Notes: generated by a model from the letters alone, not told the origin. A stretch of DNA of 64,000 nucleotides from Archangium gephyra (GCA_003243425.1 QFQP01000017.1:1-64000); one strand, 5' to 3'. Counted from the first letter of the stretch, positions 51,657 to 60,865 are shown. Numbers and translations are program-made.

Positions 51657-52575
51657 GCCTGTCGCTCCCGAGCGGCAGTCGAAGTTGCGGTGCCCGCGCT
51701 TCCAACGCGCGTCGAAGGAACTGAAGCCACTCTCCGTCCTCCACCGATTGATGTGTCACCACGAACGACACCCACGTCGCAGCGAGCGCATTCCGCTGCC
51801 TCGCGTCCCGCTCCAACTCCGCGCGCGACGAATGAAACGCGCGACTGTCGGAATGAACGATCACCCGTTCCGAATCCCATACGAAGTCGACGCGCATGAC
51901 GTCATCGACGTGTCGCTGCGTTCGAGGCACCGGAAGACCGCTGCGCTCCAGCACCGTCCACACCCGAGACTCCAACGGTGACTCGAGTATCACTCCGTGC
52001 CGCTGCGCGAAGAGCGCGCGAATCGCGGACACGCCATCTCGCCCGCGAAAGTCGTTGGTGGACACGTACTCGAACAAGGCGCTCATCTCCTTCGGGTACA
52101 GCCGCGTCGCAGAATCGAACGCGAACGTGAGTCGCTCGGCGTTCAGCACCGTCGCGAGGTCGAGAATGGTCTCGCCCACACCGGTCACGACAAACGGGCC
52201 CACACGGTTCGAAGCGATGAAGTCACGCACCTGATGAACCTCGACGCCGGGAATCTCGAGGTCGATGTGCCTGGGAACTTTGACGTTCAGCCGCACCGGT
52301 TGGCGCACGCCCGCGAGCCGATGAAGCCACGCCGCGCTGGTGTGTGAAAGCGCCGCGACGCCGGGGCGCATCAACTGCGGCACGAGCGCGCGTTGCTCCC
52401 ACGTCTCGCTGGTCACCGCGAAGCGGAAGAGGCCGCGCCGCACCCGCTTGAGTCGCCCCGCCCGAACCGCGCGCTTGAGCGAAGTCACCGCGAGCCCGAC
52501 GTCTTCGCACTGTGTTCGCGTGATGAGTCCAAACTGCCGCTTCGCCACCTTCTCCACCGCCGCCCAATTGCTCAT
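51646..52575 (-). CDS. AbiEi-like winged-helix plus DUF559 (Vsr-like fold) protein
   Basis: 309 residues from the ATG at 52575 (GTG 52599 and TTG 52605 are in frame upstream). The N-terminal 90 residues (VAKRQFGLITRTQCEDVGLAVTSLKRAVRAGRLKRVRRGLFR) are a winged-helix of the AbiEi antitoxin type. The middle (LSHTSAAWLHRL and RHIDLEIPGVEVHQVRD) fits the same family. The C-terminus (MRVDFVWDSERVIVHSDSR, AFHSSRAELERDARQRNAL) is DUF559, a PD-(D/E)xK-like fold. The usual E-x-D of the active site reads HSD here, so nuclease activity is doubtful. No AbiEii-type toxin gene is adjacent. It is bracketed by repeat copies A and B. Confidence 0.82.
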   Translation of the reverse strand: MSNWAAVEKVAKRQFGLITRTQCEDVGLAVTSLKRAVRAGRLKRVRRGLFRFAVTSETWEQRALVPQLMRPGVAALSHTSAAWLHRLAGVRQPVRLNVKVPRHIDLEIPGVEVHQVRDFIASNRVGPFVVTGVGETILDLATVLNAERLTFAFDSATRLYPKEMSALFEYVSTNDFRGRDGVSAIRALFAQRHGVILESPLESRVWTVLERSGLPVPRTQRHVDDVMRVDFVWDSERVIVHSDSRAFHSSRAELERDARQRNALAATWVSFVVTHQSVEDGEWLQFLRRALEARAPQLRLPLGSDRRPE

Positions 52576-52654
52576 CTGCGATTCAATACTCTCGAGCACT
52601 GACAAGTGAGCCGTCGTGCGCTCTTCGCACCGGCGATTCCGCCCAACCGGCGGG

Positions 52655-52779
52655 GACTTTGGGAGCGGAGCCGGCCCAAACCACCGGCCGGAAAGACGTA
52701 AGCGTCCTCCGCGGCGTGCCGAAGAGCCTGCGCGCGTCGTGCACCGACTGGAGCCATCGCGCCTGCCCTCATTCAGGCC
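52655..52779 (+). repeat. Structured direct repeat, copy B
   Basis: The partner of copy A. P1 here is a perfect GCGGAG/CTCCGC (52665-52670 with 52707-52712). The T-to-C difference from copy A turns a G-U into a G-C pair and would be a mismatch on the other strand, pointing to the + strand as the RNA strand. P2 and P3 are identical to copy A. It lies between the divergent AbiEi/DUF559 and GAF genes, ending 38 bp before the GAF ATG, so it may be in the GAF leader. Confidence 0.82.
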
Positions 52780-52817
52780 AGACGCCGCGCCGCGCTCCCG
52801 CTAGTTTCCCGCCACCC

Positions 52818-53501
52818 ATGGACGCGCGCGCCTACCTCTCTCATGCAGGTCTCTCGGTCGACGTCGGCGCCGTACGCGAAGCCCAGCAAGCGCTCTGGGG
52901 CATCCTCGAAGAGGCCAAGAAGCAGAGCCTCCCGGCCACGCCTTCCGCGCTCAATCACCTCTATCAATACCGCGTGCCGAAGCTCTCACCCGACGGCAGC
53001 TGCTCGCTGCACGACGAGCTCGACCCCACGCCCTACGACCTCGGCGCAGTGCTCGGTGGCCGCTCGGTGCAGAACAGCTTCGCGCTGCTCACGGTCGACG
53101 CGCTCGTCGACCACGTGCACAAGGAGACCGGCATCGCCTGGCTCGGCGTGTACCAGGTGCGCGGTGCGCTGCTGGTGAAGCTGGCGTGGCGCGGCGCCGA
53201 GAGTCGCGCCGAGTTCCCACTCACCGACGACTTCGAACGGCGCTCCACCAACGTACGCGTGGCCCGCAGCGGCAAGGCCAGCCACGTCGACGACGTTCGC
53301 GCGCACGTGAAGAACGGCGGCCCGTATTACGAGTGCGACCCCAGGGTGCAGAGCGAGCTGTGTCTGCCCATCTACGACCCCGCTGGTCACGTGGTGGGCA
53401 TCGTCGACGCCGAAGCCTTCGAGCCGCGCGCGTTCAATGCGCCGAAACTTGCCGCCGTCATTTCACTGGCGCTCGAAGTGCCGACGCACTTGCCACGTTG
53501 A
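52818..53501 (+). CDS. GAF-domain protein, fRMsr (YebR)-like
   Basis: 227 residues from the ATG MDARAYLSHAGLSVDVG; the open frame upstream of it is the repeat element. The N-terminal 80 residues are helical. A GAF domain then spans about 85-225, ending PYYECDPRVQSELCLPIYDPAGHVVGIVDAEAFEPRAF. The C-D-x-x-x-x-SE-x-x-x-P-x-x-D-x-x-G-x-x-D pattern is that of free methionine-R-sulfoxide reductases, with the Cys in the catalytic place. The second resolving Cys of that family is not obvious, so a sensor GAF is possible. If it is an fRMsr it repairs free oxidised methionine in the cytoplasm. Confidence 0.75.
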   Translation: MDARAYLSHAGLSVDVGAVREAQQALWGILEEAKKQSLPATPSALNHLYQYRVPKLSPDGSCSLHDELDPTPYDLGAVLGGRSVQNSFALLTVDALVDHVHKETGIAWLGVYQVRGALLVKLAWRGAESRAEFPLTDDFERRSTNVRVARSGKASHVDDVRAHVKNGGPYYECDPRVQSELCLPIYDPAGHVVGIVDAEAFEPRAFNAPKLAAVISLALEVPTHLPR

Positions 53502-53575
53502 TGTCACCGGTAGAATCCGAGCAGCGACGCTTTTGGTTCGTGCGTTGAGCCGCTGATTCGTCGCGGCGAACGTTA

Positions 53576-53631
53576 ATTGCGTCGCAATAACCATCACGCA
53601 GCGCGAGTTTTCTCTCAGAGATTGAGAGAAA
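53576..53631 (+). promoter_or_regulatory. AT-rich palindrome and hairpin upstream of the 53686 gene
   Basis: In the 184-bp gap before the lipoprotein operon there is a perfect odd palindrome ATTGCG-T-CGCAAT (53576-53588) and a hairpin with 8-bp arms TTTCTCTC/GAGAGAAA around 7 nt (53609-53631). The stretch is notably AT-rich for this genome. It could be a promoter/operator for the operon, or a terminator for the GAF gene, although no T-run follows the hairpin. Confidence 0.45.
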
Positions 53632-53685
53632 TCAGACAAGCCCCCCTCTTGTACGCAACTGTGGGGCGACAGTAGATCCGAGCGC

Positions 53686-56600
53686 GTGAATCGTTTCCAA
53701 CTCCTCGTCGCTGTCGTCGTTTTGTCACTTGCCGGTTGCACCTGCCGTCCGCCGCCGATCGATCGCTCGAACGGCGAAGTGCAATGGGAGTGGGCGACGC
53801 TCGAAGGCCAGACGCTGCGTGAGTCATCGGCACTCGTCGACTTCGGCTTCATCTCGATGGGCGCCCGCCGCGACGCATCAGTGAAGCTGCGCAACGTGGG
53901 CCGCAGCGCGTTCACCATGAAGGAGTTCGCGCAGCTGATGGGCTCGCCGGTCTCCATCAACAACGTGGCGGTCGACGGTCAGGCCTTCCTGCTCACGTTC
54001 GACCCCGACCTCACGCTGGCCCCGACGGAAGAGACGATCATCTCCATCGCCTTCATTCCGCCCATCGTGGTCGAGCCGTTCGTCGACCACACCGCCGACC
54101 TCGAGCTGCGCACCGAAGGCGCCAACGTGTCGACGTTGTCGTTGAAGGGCCGCGCCATCGCCGGTGCCTGCGCGTTGCCGGAGGTCATCGATTTCGGCGC
54201 GCTCCCTCTGGGCAAGACCAACGACTTCGCGCTCGAACTGCGCAACGACGGTGAAATTCCCGCGCGCTTCTCGGCGGGTGCGGTCACCGACGCGGCCGGC
54301 GGGTACTACCTGCTGGGTCTGGGCGAGGGCAGCACCAGCGTGCCCGCCGGCGGCACCAGCACCGTCACCGTGCGCTTCAGCCCGCAGGAGCCGCGCGAAT
54401 ACAACGGCACCGTGACCATGCGCCGCGCCGATTCGTGCCCGGAGCAGGTCGTGCAGCTCAAGGGCCGCGGCGTCACCTCGTGCCTGTCGTGGGAGCCCAA
54501 CCCGTCCGACGCGGCGACGGGCCTCATCTTGAGCTACGGCGCCGTGCCGCCGGGCGCCGTGAAGGAAGGCACCGTCACCTTCAAGAACGAGTGCACCGTA
54601 CCTGTCGCCGTCTCGCGCCTGCGCAGCAACGAGACCACCTTCGTCATCACCGCGCCCACCGACGGTCTGCTCAACATTCCCGCGGCCACGCGTGACAGCG
54701 CCACCGGCACGTGGACGTCAGGCAGCGATCGCGCGGTCATCGACTTCCAGCCCAGGGCGCTCGGCCTCAAGCAGGGGCTGTTGCTCGCCGACACCGACCT
54801 CGACACGCAGCAGGCGCTGCAGGTCGCCATGCGCGGCAACGGCGGCGGCCCGAAGCTCGACGCCCGCCCCGCGCCGCTCAACTTCGGCCGCGTGGGCTAC
54901 ACGCCCGGTTCGGCCACGCCGCTCGTCGCCAACCGCAGCCTGCGCATCACCAACGTCGGTACGCGCCCGGTGCCGGTCGACCCTGAAGCCAACCTGCACC
55001 TGGGCGTGGGCGGCTACGGCACCATGTACTTCTCGGTGCGCGCCATCAGCGGCACGCTCGAGGAGCTGTGCATCGGCGACTACGCCAACGGCGCGTGCGA
55101 CGGCTCGCTCACCGCGAACTACGACCAGGCCGTCGGCATCGAAGCGGGCACCGCCGGGCTCGCGCTCCCGGTTCGCCTGATCCCCGCGTCGCCGGGCCCC
55201 AAGGAATACGAGCTGACCATCTACAGCAACGACCTCTCGGCGCGCGAGACCCGGGTGCAGATTCTGGCGACGGCCATCGAAGCGCCGAACTGCAACTTCA
55301 CGGTCTCGCCCACCACCATCGCCTTCGGCCTCATCGACTCGCCGCAGGTGAAGGAGAACGGCTTCACGCTGACCAACCTCGGCACCGCGCCGTCGGAGGT
55401 CTGCTTCTTCAGCAGCTTCGAGCTCGACCCCACCAGCCACGCGATGTTCTCGCTGCCTGGCGCGGCCCCCGACCTCGAGCTCGCCGCGGGCGCTACGGCG
55501 ACCATCAACGTGCGCGCGGCGCCACAAGCGCCTGCGACGGTCGCAGCGTCCGTCACCGGCAAGGTGACCTTCAGCGTGCCCAGCGAGAGCACCGGCAACA
55601 CCGGCTCGGTCGACCTGACCGCGACGTTGACGCCGGCCTGTCTCACCATCGCGCCCAACCCGCTCGACTTCGGCAACACGCAGCTGGTCTGCGGTTCGGC
55701 GCCGAAGACGGTGGTCATCTCCAACACGTGCAGCCAGCCGGTCACCTTCAGTGGCGCGGTCATCACCGACGCCGCGGTCGCGCCCAACGGCACCGGCAAC
55801 TGCGCCGCGAACGGTGGCTGCCCGCAGTTCGAGCTGGTCTCGCAGGGCGCCACGGGCGTGCTGATGTCGGGCCAGTCGCGCGTGGTCAGCGTGCGCTTCA
55901 AGCCCGTGGCCACCACCGCGGTCACCGGCAAGCTGCAGATCAACGTCACGCAGGGCGCGTCGACCGCGCCGTACGAGGTCACGCTGCGCGGCACCGGCAT
56001 TCCGCAGACGGGCACCACCTGCGTCACCGCGGCGTGCCCGGGGCCGATGACGGTGCAGGCCAACACGCAGGTCTCGCTCACCACGAGCGTGATGACGACC
56101 GGTTCACCGACCTGCGCGTGGAGCGTGGCGTCGCGCCCGGCGACCTCGGGCGGCACCTTCAGCGCGCCGACCAACTGCAACATGACCAACTACTTCGCCG
56201 ACGTGGTCGGTACGCACGTCGTTTCGTTCAACGTGGCTGACGGCACCGGCGCCACGGCCCAGTGCCAGACGCCCATCACGGTGCTGCCGTCCGGCGACCT
56301 GTGGATCGAGATGACGTGGGACAAGAACTACGACCTCGACCTGGCGTTGTTGAACTCCATGGGCCCGCCGAACACCTCGCCCGGCGCGTGGTCGAACGAC
56401 GACTGGAGCTGCAACTACCGCCGCTGGGGCAACCGCCCGCTCCCCGACGGCCCGCATGCCACGCAGCAGTTCATCGGCAGCTGGTGGAAGAACAACATCA
56501 CGCCGGTCGCTCAGCAGCCGACGCTTGACCGAGACGATCGGCTGGCTCGCGGCCCCGAAAACATCCGCATCAACTCGCCGTCGACGGCGGTGTACTACAC

Positions 56601-56817
56601 CATCGGTTCTCACATGTTCGGGTCGTCGGTGCCCTCGGGCGGCATCACCTCGACCATCAAGTTGTACTGCGGTGGCTCGCTCATCACGACGCAGACGCGC
56701 ACCATGTCGACCTCCAAGCAGTTGTGGATCGTCGGCACCGTGCAGTTCCCCGGCGTCGGCGGTCAGCCCTGCACGTTCACGCCGGTGAACAGCACCTTGA
56801 ACGCCATCTCGTTCTGA
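53686..56817 (+). CDS. Lipoprotein with choice-of-anchor-D/ASH-type repeats
   Basis: 1,043 residues from a GTG; the signal NRFQLLVAVVVLSLAGC has a clear lipobox. Repeated Ig-like modules of about 100-120 residues follow, each with the (V/L)xFGxxxxGxxxxxxxxLxNxG signature (VDFGFISMG, IDFGALPLG, LNFGRVGYTPG, IAFGLIDSP, LDFGNTQLV) and a VxFxP strand, typical of ASH/HYDIN-like anchor-D domains. The C-terminal 200 residues differ: a PKD-like segment, then DLWIEMTWDKNYDLDLALLN and GPENIRINSPS, resembling DUF2135-type domains. It begins a same-strand run with the next two genes (1-nt and 10-nt junctions). The role is probably structural on the surface. Confidence 0.85.
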   Translation: MNRFQLLVAVVVLSLAGCTCRPPPIDRSNGEVQWEWATLEGQTLRESSALVDFGFISMGARRDASVKLRNVGRSAFTMKEFAQLMGSPVSINNVAVDGQAFLLTFDPDLTLAPTEETIISIAFIPPIVVEPFVDHTADLELRTEGANVSTLSLKGRAIAGACALPEVIDFGALPLGKTNDFALELRNDGEIPARFSAGAVTDAAGGYYLLGLGEGSTSVPAGGTSTVTVRFSPQEPREYNGTVTMRRADSCPEQVVQLKGRGVTSCLSWEPNPSDAATGLILSYGAVPPGAVKEGTVTFKNECTVPVAVSRLRSNETTFVITAPTDGLLNIPAATRDSATGTWTSGSDRAVIDFQPRALGLKQGLLLADTDLDTQQALQVAMRGNGGGPKLDARPAPLNFGRVGYTPGSATPLVANRSLRITNVGTRPVPVDPEANLHLGVGGYGTMYFSVRAISGTLEELCIGDYANGACDGSLTANYDQAVGIEAGTAGLALPVRLIPASPGPKEYELTIYSNDLSARETRVQILATAIEAPNCNFTVSPTTIAFGLIDSPQVKENGFTLTNLGTAPSEVCFFSSFELDPTSHAMFSLPGAAPDLELAAGATATINVRAAPQAPATVAASVTGKVTFSVPSESTGNTGSVDLTATLTPACLTIAPNPLDFGNTQLVCGSAPKTVVISNTCSQPVTFSGAVITDAAVAPNGTGNCAANGGCPQFELVSQGATGVLMSGQSRVVSVRFKPVATTAVTGKLQINVTQGASTAPYEVTLRGTGIPQTGTTCVTAACPGPMTVQANTQVSLTTSVMTTGSPTCAWSVASRPATSGGTFSAPTNCNMTNYFADVVGTHVVSFNVADGTGATAQCQTPITVLPSGDLWIEMTWDKNYDLDLALLNSMGPPNTSPGAWSNDDWSCNYRRWGNRPLPDGPHATQQFIGSWWKNNITPVAQQPTLDRDDRLARGPENIRINSPSTAVYYTIGSHMFGSSVPSGGITSTIKLYCGGSLITTQTRTMSTSKQLWIVGTVQFPGVGGQPCTFTPVNSTLNAISF

Positions 56818-57401
56818 TGTTTGCGCTGCCGCTCGCCCTGCTGCTCGTCGGCGCGGCGGGCGAGGACCGCGGTGTCGCGGGAATTCCTCCAGAGGAAGTT
56901 CCCGCACTCCGCACCGCCCCACGCATTCATGCCGCCATCGGCCTCGGTGGACTGTTGGGCGTGGGCGGCTATTCGTTCACCGGTTCCTTGCTGGTCGTCG
57001 CCGATCTCGGCGTGGTGCTGCGTGACCGGCTCTCGCTCGTCGCCCGCGCTGAAGGCGGGAGCGCGCTCCTGTCCATCGTCGGTGGCTTCTCGCTGCTCGC
57101 AGCCGTGCACCTCGATGACCGCTGGAGCGTGGGCGCCGGCGCGAAGTTCTTCGGCTGGCAGCCGGTGGCCTACCTCATCACACCGAGCCCGTTTCTCGGC
57201 GTGATGTTGCCAGTGCGCGCCTCGGTAGCGCTCGCGCCGTCACGCGACGGCGTTGGCGTCGCACGAAGCGCAGCGGTGCTCGGGTTGGAGCTCGCTCCGG
57301 GCGTCAGCGTGCTGTCGCCGATCTCCAGCGGCTTCAACCGGAGGACCGACGTGGAGTTCGGCTTCACCGCGATCCTCAGCATCGGCTACGCGACGTGGTG
57401 A
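56817..57401 (+). CDS. Small secreted/outer-membrane barrel-like protein
   Basis: 194 residues whose ATG shares one base with the upstream TGA (TGATG). The signal peptide is MFALPLALLLVGAAG. The rest consists of alternating Gly/aromatic beta strands (IHAAIGLGGLLGVGGYSFTG, VVLRDRLSLVARAEGG, WSVGAGAKFFGW) ending DVEFGFTAILSIGYATW. The aromatic C-terminal residue and strand pattern suit a small outer-membrane beta-barrel. No family is recognised. It is coupled to the anchor-D lipoprotein gene and possibly helps localise it. Confidence 0.7.
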   Translation: MFALPLALLLVGAAGEDRGVAGIPPEEVPALRTAPRIHAAIGLGGLLGVGGYSFTGSLLVVADLGVVLRDRLSLVARAEGGSALLSIVGGFSLLAAVHLDDRWSVGAGAKFFGWQPVAYLITPSPFLGVMLPVRASVALAPSRDGVGVARSAAVLGLELAPGVSVLSPISSGFNRRTDVEFGFTAILSIGYATW

Positions 57402-57411
57402 ACTGCGCGGC

Positions 57412-57798
57412 ATGACCGCACAGCGCATCGGCACTGCCGTCTTCGGGCTCATCGGCATCGCCTCGGCCATCGGCGCTACAGCCTTCTTCGTGTGGCACTT
57501 CTCGTTCTTCAGCCGCGCAGTCGAGACGCAGGCGAAGACCACCAGCGTTCAGAAGCTCGTCGACCAGAACCGCGAGGCCTTCGAGGTCACCGGCTATCAG
57601 TTCTCAGATGCCGACGGAGGCGTTCACTTCGGCAGCATCAACGGCACCATCAGCGGTGAACACTTCACGCTCTGGTACGACCCGCAGGACCTCACCGATA
57701 CGCGGCGGTCGCGCGTGCCGTGGGTGGGGCTGCTCTTCAGCGCGTTCGCCGTGGTGTTTGGCGGCATCGCCGTTTCGCAGGCGTTCAAGAAGCGGTGA
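57412..57798 (+). CDS. Two-TM membrane protein (DUF3592-like topology)
   Basis: 128 residues with TM helices at about 7-31 (VFGLIGIASAIGATAFFVWHF) and 103-122 (VGLLFSAFAVVFGGIAVSQ). The intervening extracytoplasmic loop includes FTLWYDPQDLTDTR. The arrangement resembles DUF3592 proteins, where a short conserved VxYxPxxP-type strand precedes the second helix, but I hold this loosely. The last 14 nt overlap the end of the convergent RND pump gene. Confidence 0.65.
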   Translation: MTAQRIGTAVFGLIGIASAIGATAFFVWHFSFFSRAVETQAKTTSVQKLVDQNREAFEVTGYQFSDADGGVHFGSINGTISGEHFTLWYDPQDLTDTRRSRVPWVGLLFSAFAVVFGGIAVSQAFKKR

Positions 57799-60700
57799 CC
57801 GAAGCACCGCGCCGCTTCTGGAACTCGTTGAAGAGCACCGGCAACAGCACCAGCGTCAACACGCACGCCGACAAGGTGCCGAACACGATGACCACCGCGA
57901 GCGGCCGCTGCGTCTCGCTGCCCATCGCCCGACTCATCGCCGCGGGCACGAGCCCCAGCGCAGCGAGCGCCGCGGTCATCAACACCGGCCGCAACTTGTC
58001 GCGCGCGCCCTGCATCACCGCTTCACGCAGCGCGAGCCCTTCACGCTGGCGCTCCACGATGCCTGACATCACCAGCACGCCGTTGAGCGACGCCTGACCG
58101 ATGAGCGCGATGAAGCCGACCGCCGCCGCCACCGACAACGGCATGTCGAACAGCCACAACCCGAAGATGCCGCCGGTGAGCGCGAAGGGCACGTTGAGCA
58201 GCGTCAGCACCGCGCGGGAGAAGCTGTCGAAGGCCTTGAAGAGCAGCAGCAGCGTCAACAGCAACGCCACCGGCACCACCTGCACCAGGCGGTTCATGGC
58301 GCGCTCCTTGTTCTCGAACTCGCCACCCCACTCGAGCTTCTGACCGCTCTGCAGCGGTGCTTCTTTTTCGACGCGCGCGCGGGCGTCGTTCACGAAGCCG
58401 CCGAGGTCGCGATCGCGCACGTTCATGCGAATGCCGATGTAGCGGCGGCCATTCTCACGGTTGATGCTGGCGCGGCCCTGCCCCGTCGACAGGCGCGCGA
58501 GTGACTCGAGCGGCACCGTCACCCCGCCGTCGACCGCCACCCGCAGCTTCTTCAACTTCTCGACGTCGTCACGCTCGGTGCTCGGCAGCCGCAGCACCAC
58601 GTCGAAGCGGCGCTCGCCTTCCCAGAACTCGTCGACTGGCCGCCCACCGACGGCGGTCTGAAACACGTGCTGGAACTCGCCGATGGTCATGCCGTAGCGC
58701 GCGAGCGCCACGCGGTCGGGCTGCACCTGAATCTGTTCGACGCTGCCGCTCTTCACGAGCGCGAGGTCGGCGATGCCCGGCACCGTCGACAGCACCTGCT
58801 TCACGCGCTCGGCCTGCTTCTGCAGCGTGCCCAGGTCGTCGCCGTACAGCTTCACCGCCACCTGCCCCTGCTGCCCCGAGATGCTCTCGTTCACGTTGTC
58901 GCGAATGGGCTGGCTGAAGTTCACCTCCACGCCGGGCACCGCTTCGACCGTGCGCTCGAGGTCTGCCAACGCGTCGCCGAGCGTGCGCATCTCCTTCGGC
59001 CACTGCGAAGCGGGCTTGAGCTTCACGAAGATCTCGAGGTTGTTGGGCAGCTTGGGGTCGGTGCCGTCTTCGGGCCGGCCGATCTGCGTCAGCACCGCGT
59101 CGACGGCGGGCGACTTCTCGACCCGCTGCACGATGCCCGGCACCAGCTTGCGGCCCTCGGTGAGCGAGATGTTCGAAGGCAGCGTGAACGTCATGTACAG
59201 CGCGCCCTCATTGAGCTCCGGCAGGAACTCGCTGCCCAGCCGCGTGGCCATCACCCCGGTCACACCGAGCAACCCGAACGCGAGCCCGAACACCAGCCAC
59301 GGCCGCTGCAACGCCCTGCGCAGCGTGGGCAGGTACAGCTTCTGCGCCACCGTGAGCACCGGCGACTCACGGTGATGAACGTCGCCCCTGTACGCAAACG
59401 ACGCCAGCACCGGCACCAGCGTCACCGAGAACAACAACGCCCCCACCAGCGCGGCGGCGACGGTGTTGGCCATCGGCGAGAACATGCGGCCCTCGACGCG
59501 CTCCAACATGAAGATGGGCAGGTACGCGGCGATGATGATGAGCAGCGCGAACACCGTGGGCCGCACCACGCTGTTGGCGGCCTTGCGAATGCGCTGCTGT
59601 ACCGGCAGCGGGTTGTGGTCCTTCAACACCAGCGCCGCGATGATGGCTTCGATGATGACCACGCCACCGTCGACGATGACGCCGAAGTCGACCGCCCCCA
59701 GCGACAGCAGGTTGGCCGACATGCCGCGCAGGTGCAGGTAGATGAACGCGGTGGCCAGCGACAACGGAATCAACGTGCACACGATGACCGCCGCGCGAAG
59801 GTCGAGCAGGAACACGAACAGCACCAACAGCACCAGAATCGCGCCCTCGAGCAGGTTGTGGCCCACCGTCTCGAGCGTGGCGTCGACCAGCTCGCTGCGG
59901 TCGTAGAACGCGCTGACCTGCGCACCGTCGTCGGCGAGCCGCGCGTTGACCTGGGCAATCTGCTCCTTCAACCGCTCGAGGACGATCGACGGGTTCTCAC
60001 CGCGGCGCATGAGCACGATGCCCTCCACCGCGTCGAAGTTCGCGCCTTCACTCACCACGCCCTGCCGCGGCGCCCACGACTCGGTCACCGTGGCCACGTC
60101 CTTCACGAAGATGGGCGTGCCGTCTCGCTCGATGACGCCGGCGTTGCGAATGTCGTCGAGCGACTTGAACAACCCCTCCGAGCGAATGACGAACTGCTCC
60201 GAGCCGCGCTCCATCACCCCGCCCGACGCGTTCTGGGAACCGGCCTTCACCGCTTCTTCGAGGTCTTGCAGCGTGAGGCCCAGGCTCGCGAGCGCCTGGG
60301 GAATCGGCTCGACCTGAATCACCTTCTGCAGCCCGCCGTAGCTGACGACGTCGGCCACGCCGTTCACGCGCATCAACATCGGGCGCACCACCCAGTCCTG
60401 CAGCGTGCGCAGCTTCATCGGGTCGCCCTGCGCGCCCTTGAGCGTATAGCGGTACACCTCGCCAATCGGCGTCGCGTAGGGGCCCAACTCCGGCGTCACG
60501 CCTTCGGGCAGCTCGGCTTCGCGCAGCCGCTCGAGCACCTGCTGCCGCGCCCACAGACCGTCGGTGCCGTCGCGGAACGTCATCGTCACCTGCGACAGGC
60601 CGAACATCGAGAGGTTGCGGAGCCGCGTCATGTTCGGCGTACCGTTGAGCGCGCGCTCCAGCGGCAAGCCGATCTGTCGTTCGACCTCTTCGGTGGGCTG

Positions 60701-60865
60701 GCCGTCGAAGAGCGTGATGATGTTCACCTGCGTGTCGGTGGGGTCGGGGAAGGCTTCGATGGTGAGCTGACGGAAGCTCCAGAACCCGAAGATGCCGACC
60801 ACCAGCGCGGCGAAGACCACCGCCATGCGGTTCTTCAGACTGAACGCGAGCAGTTGTTCGAACAT
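57785..60865 (-). CDS. HME-type RND efflux pump (CzcA/CusA family)
   Basis: 1,026 residues, a normal length for the inner-membrane pump of a heavy-metal efflux system. It has a first TM (NRMAVVFAALVVGIFGFWSF), a large periplasmic loop, a TM cluster, then a second loop and TM cluster. TM4 carries the proton-relay motif DFGVIVDGGVVIIE with D393, D399 and E406, spaced as in CzcA (D402, D408, E415). It exports divalent or monovalent metal ions by proton antiport. Met pairs typical of Cu/Ag pumps are not obvious, so Co/Zn/Cd-like specificity is favoured weakly. It is the last gene of the operon, 2 bp after the adaptor. Confidence 0.95.
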   Translation of the reverse strand: MFEQLLAFSLKNRMAVVFAALVVGIFGFWSFRQLTIEAFPDPTDTQVNIITLFDGQPTEEVERQIGLPLERALNGTPNMTRLRNLSMFGLSQVTMTFRDGTDGLWARQQVLERLREAELPEGVTPELGPYATPIGEVYRYTLKGAQGDPMKLRTLQDWVVRPMLMRVNGVADVVSYGGLQKVIQVEPIPQALASLGLTLQDLEEAVKAGSQNASGGVMERGSEQFVIRSEGLFKSLDDIRNAGVIERDGTPIFVKDVATVTESWAPRQGVVSEGANFDAVEGIVLMRRGENPSIVLERLKEQIAQVNARLADDGAQVSAFYDRSELVDATLETVGHNLLEGAILVLLVLFVFLLDLRAAVIVCTLIPLSLATAFIYLHLRGMSANLLSLGAVDFGVIVDGGVVIIEAIIAALVLKDHNPLPVQQRIRKAANSVVRPTVFALLIIIAAYLPIFMLERVEGRMFSPMANTVAAALVGALLFSVTLVPVLASFAYRGDVHHRESPVLTVAQKLYLPTLRRALQRPWLVFGLAFGLLGVTGVMATRLGSEFLPELNEGALYMTFTLPSNISLTEGRKLVPGIVQRVEKSPAVDAVLTQIGRPEDGTDPKLPNNLEIFVKLKPASQWPKEMRTLGDALADLERTVEAVPGVEVNFSQPIRDNVNESISGQQGQVAVKLYGDDLGTLQKQAERVKQVLSTVPGIADLALVKSGSVEQIQVQPDRVALARYGMTIGEFQHVFQTAVGGRPVDEFWEGERRFDVVLRLPSTERDDVEKLKKLRVAVDGGVTVPLESLARLSTGQGRASINRENGRRYIGIRMNVRDRDLGGFVNDARARVEKEAPLQSGQKLEWGGEFENKERAMNRLVQVVPVALLLTLLLLFKAFDSFSRAVLTLLNVPFALTGGIFGLWLFDMPLSVAAAVGFIALIGQASLNGVLVMSGIVERQREGLALREAVMQGARDKLRPVLMTAALAALGLVPAAMSRAMGSETQRPLAVVIVFGTLSACVLTLVLLPVLFNEFQKRRGASVTAS

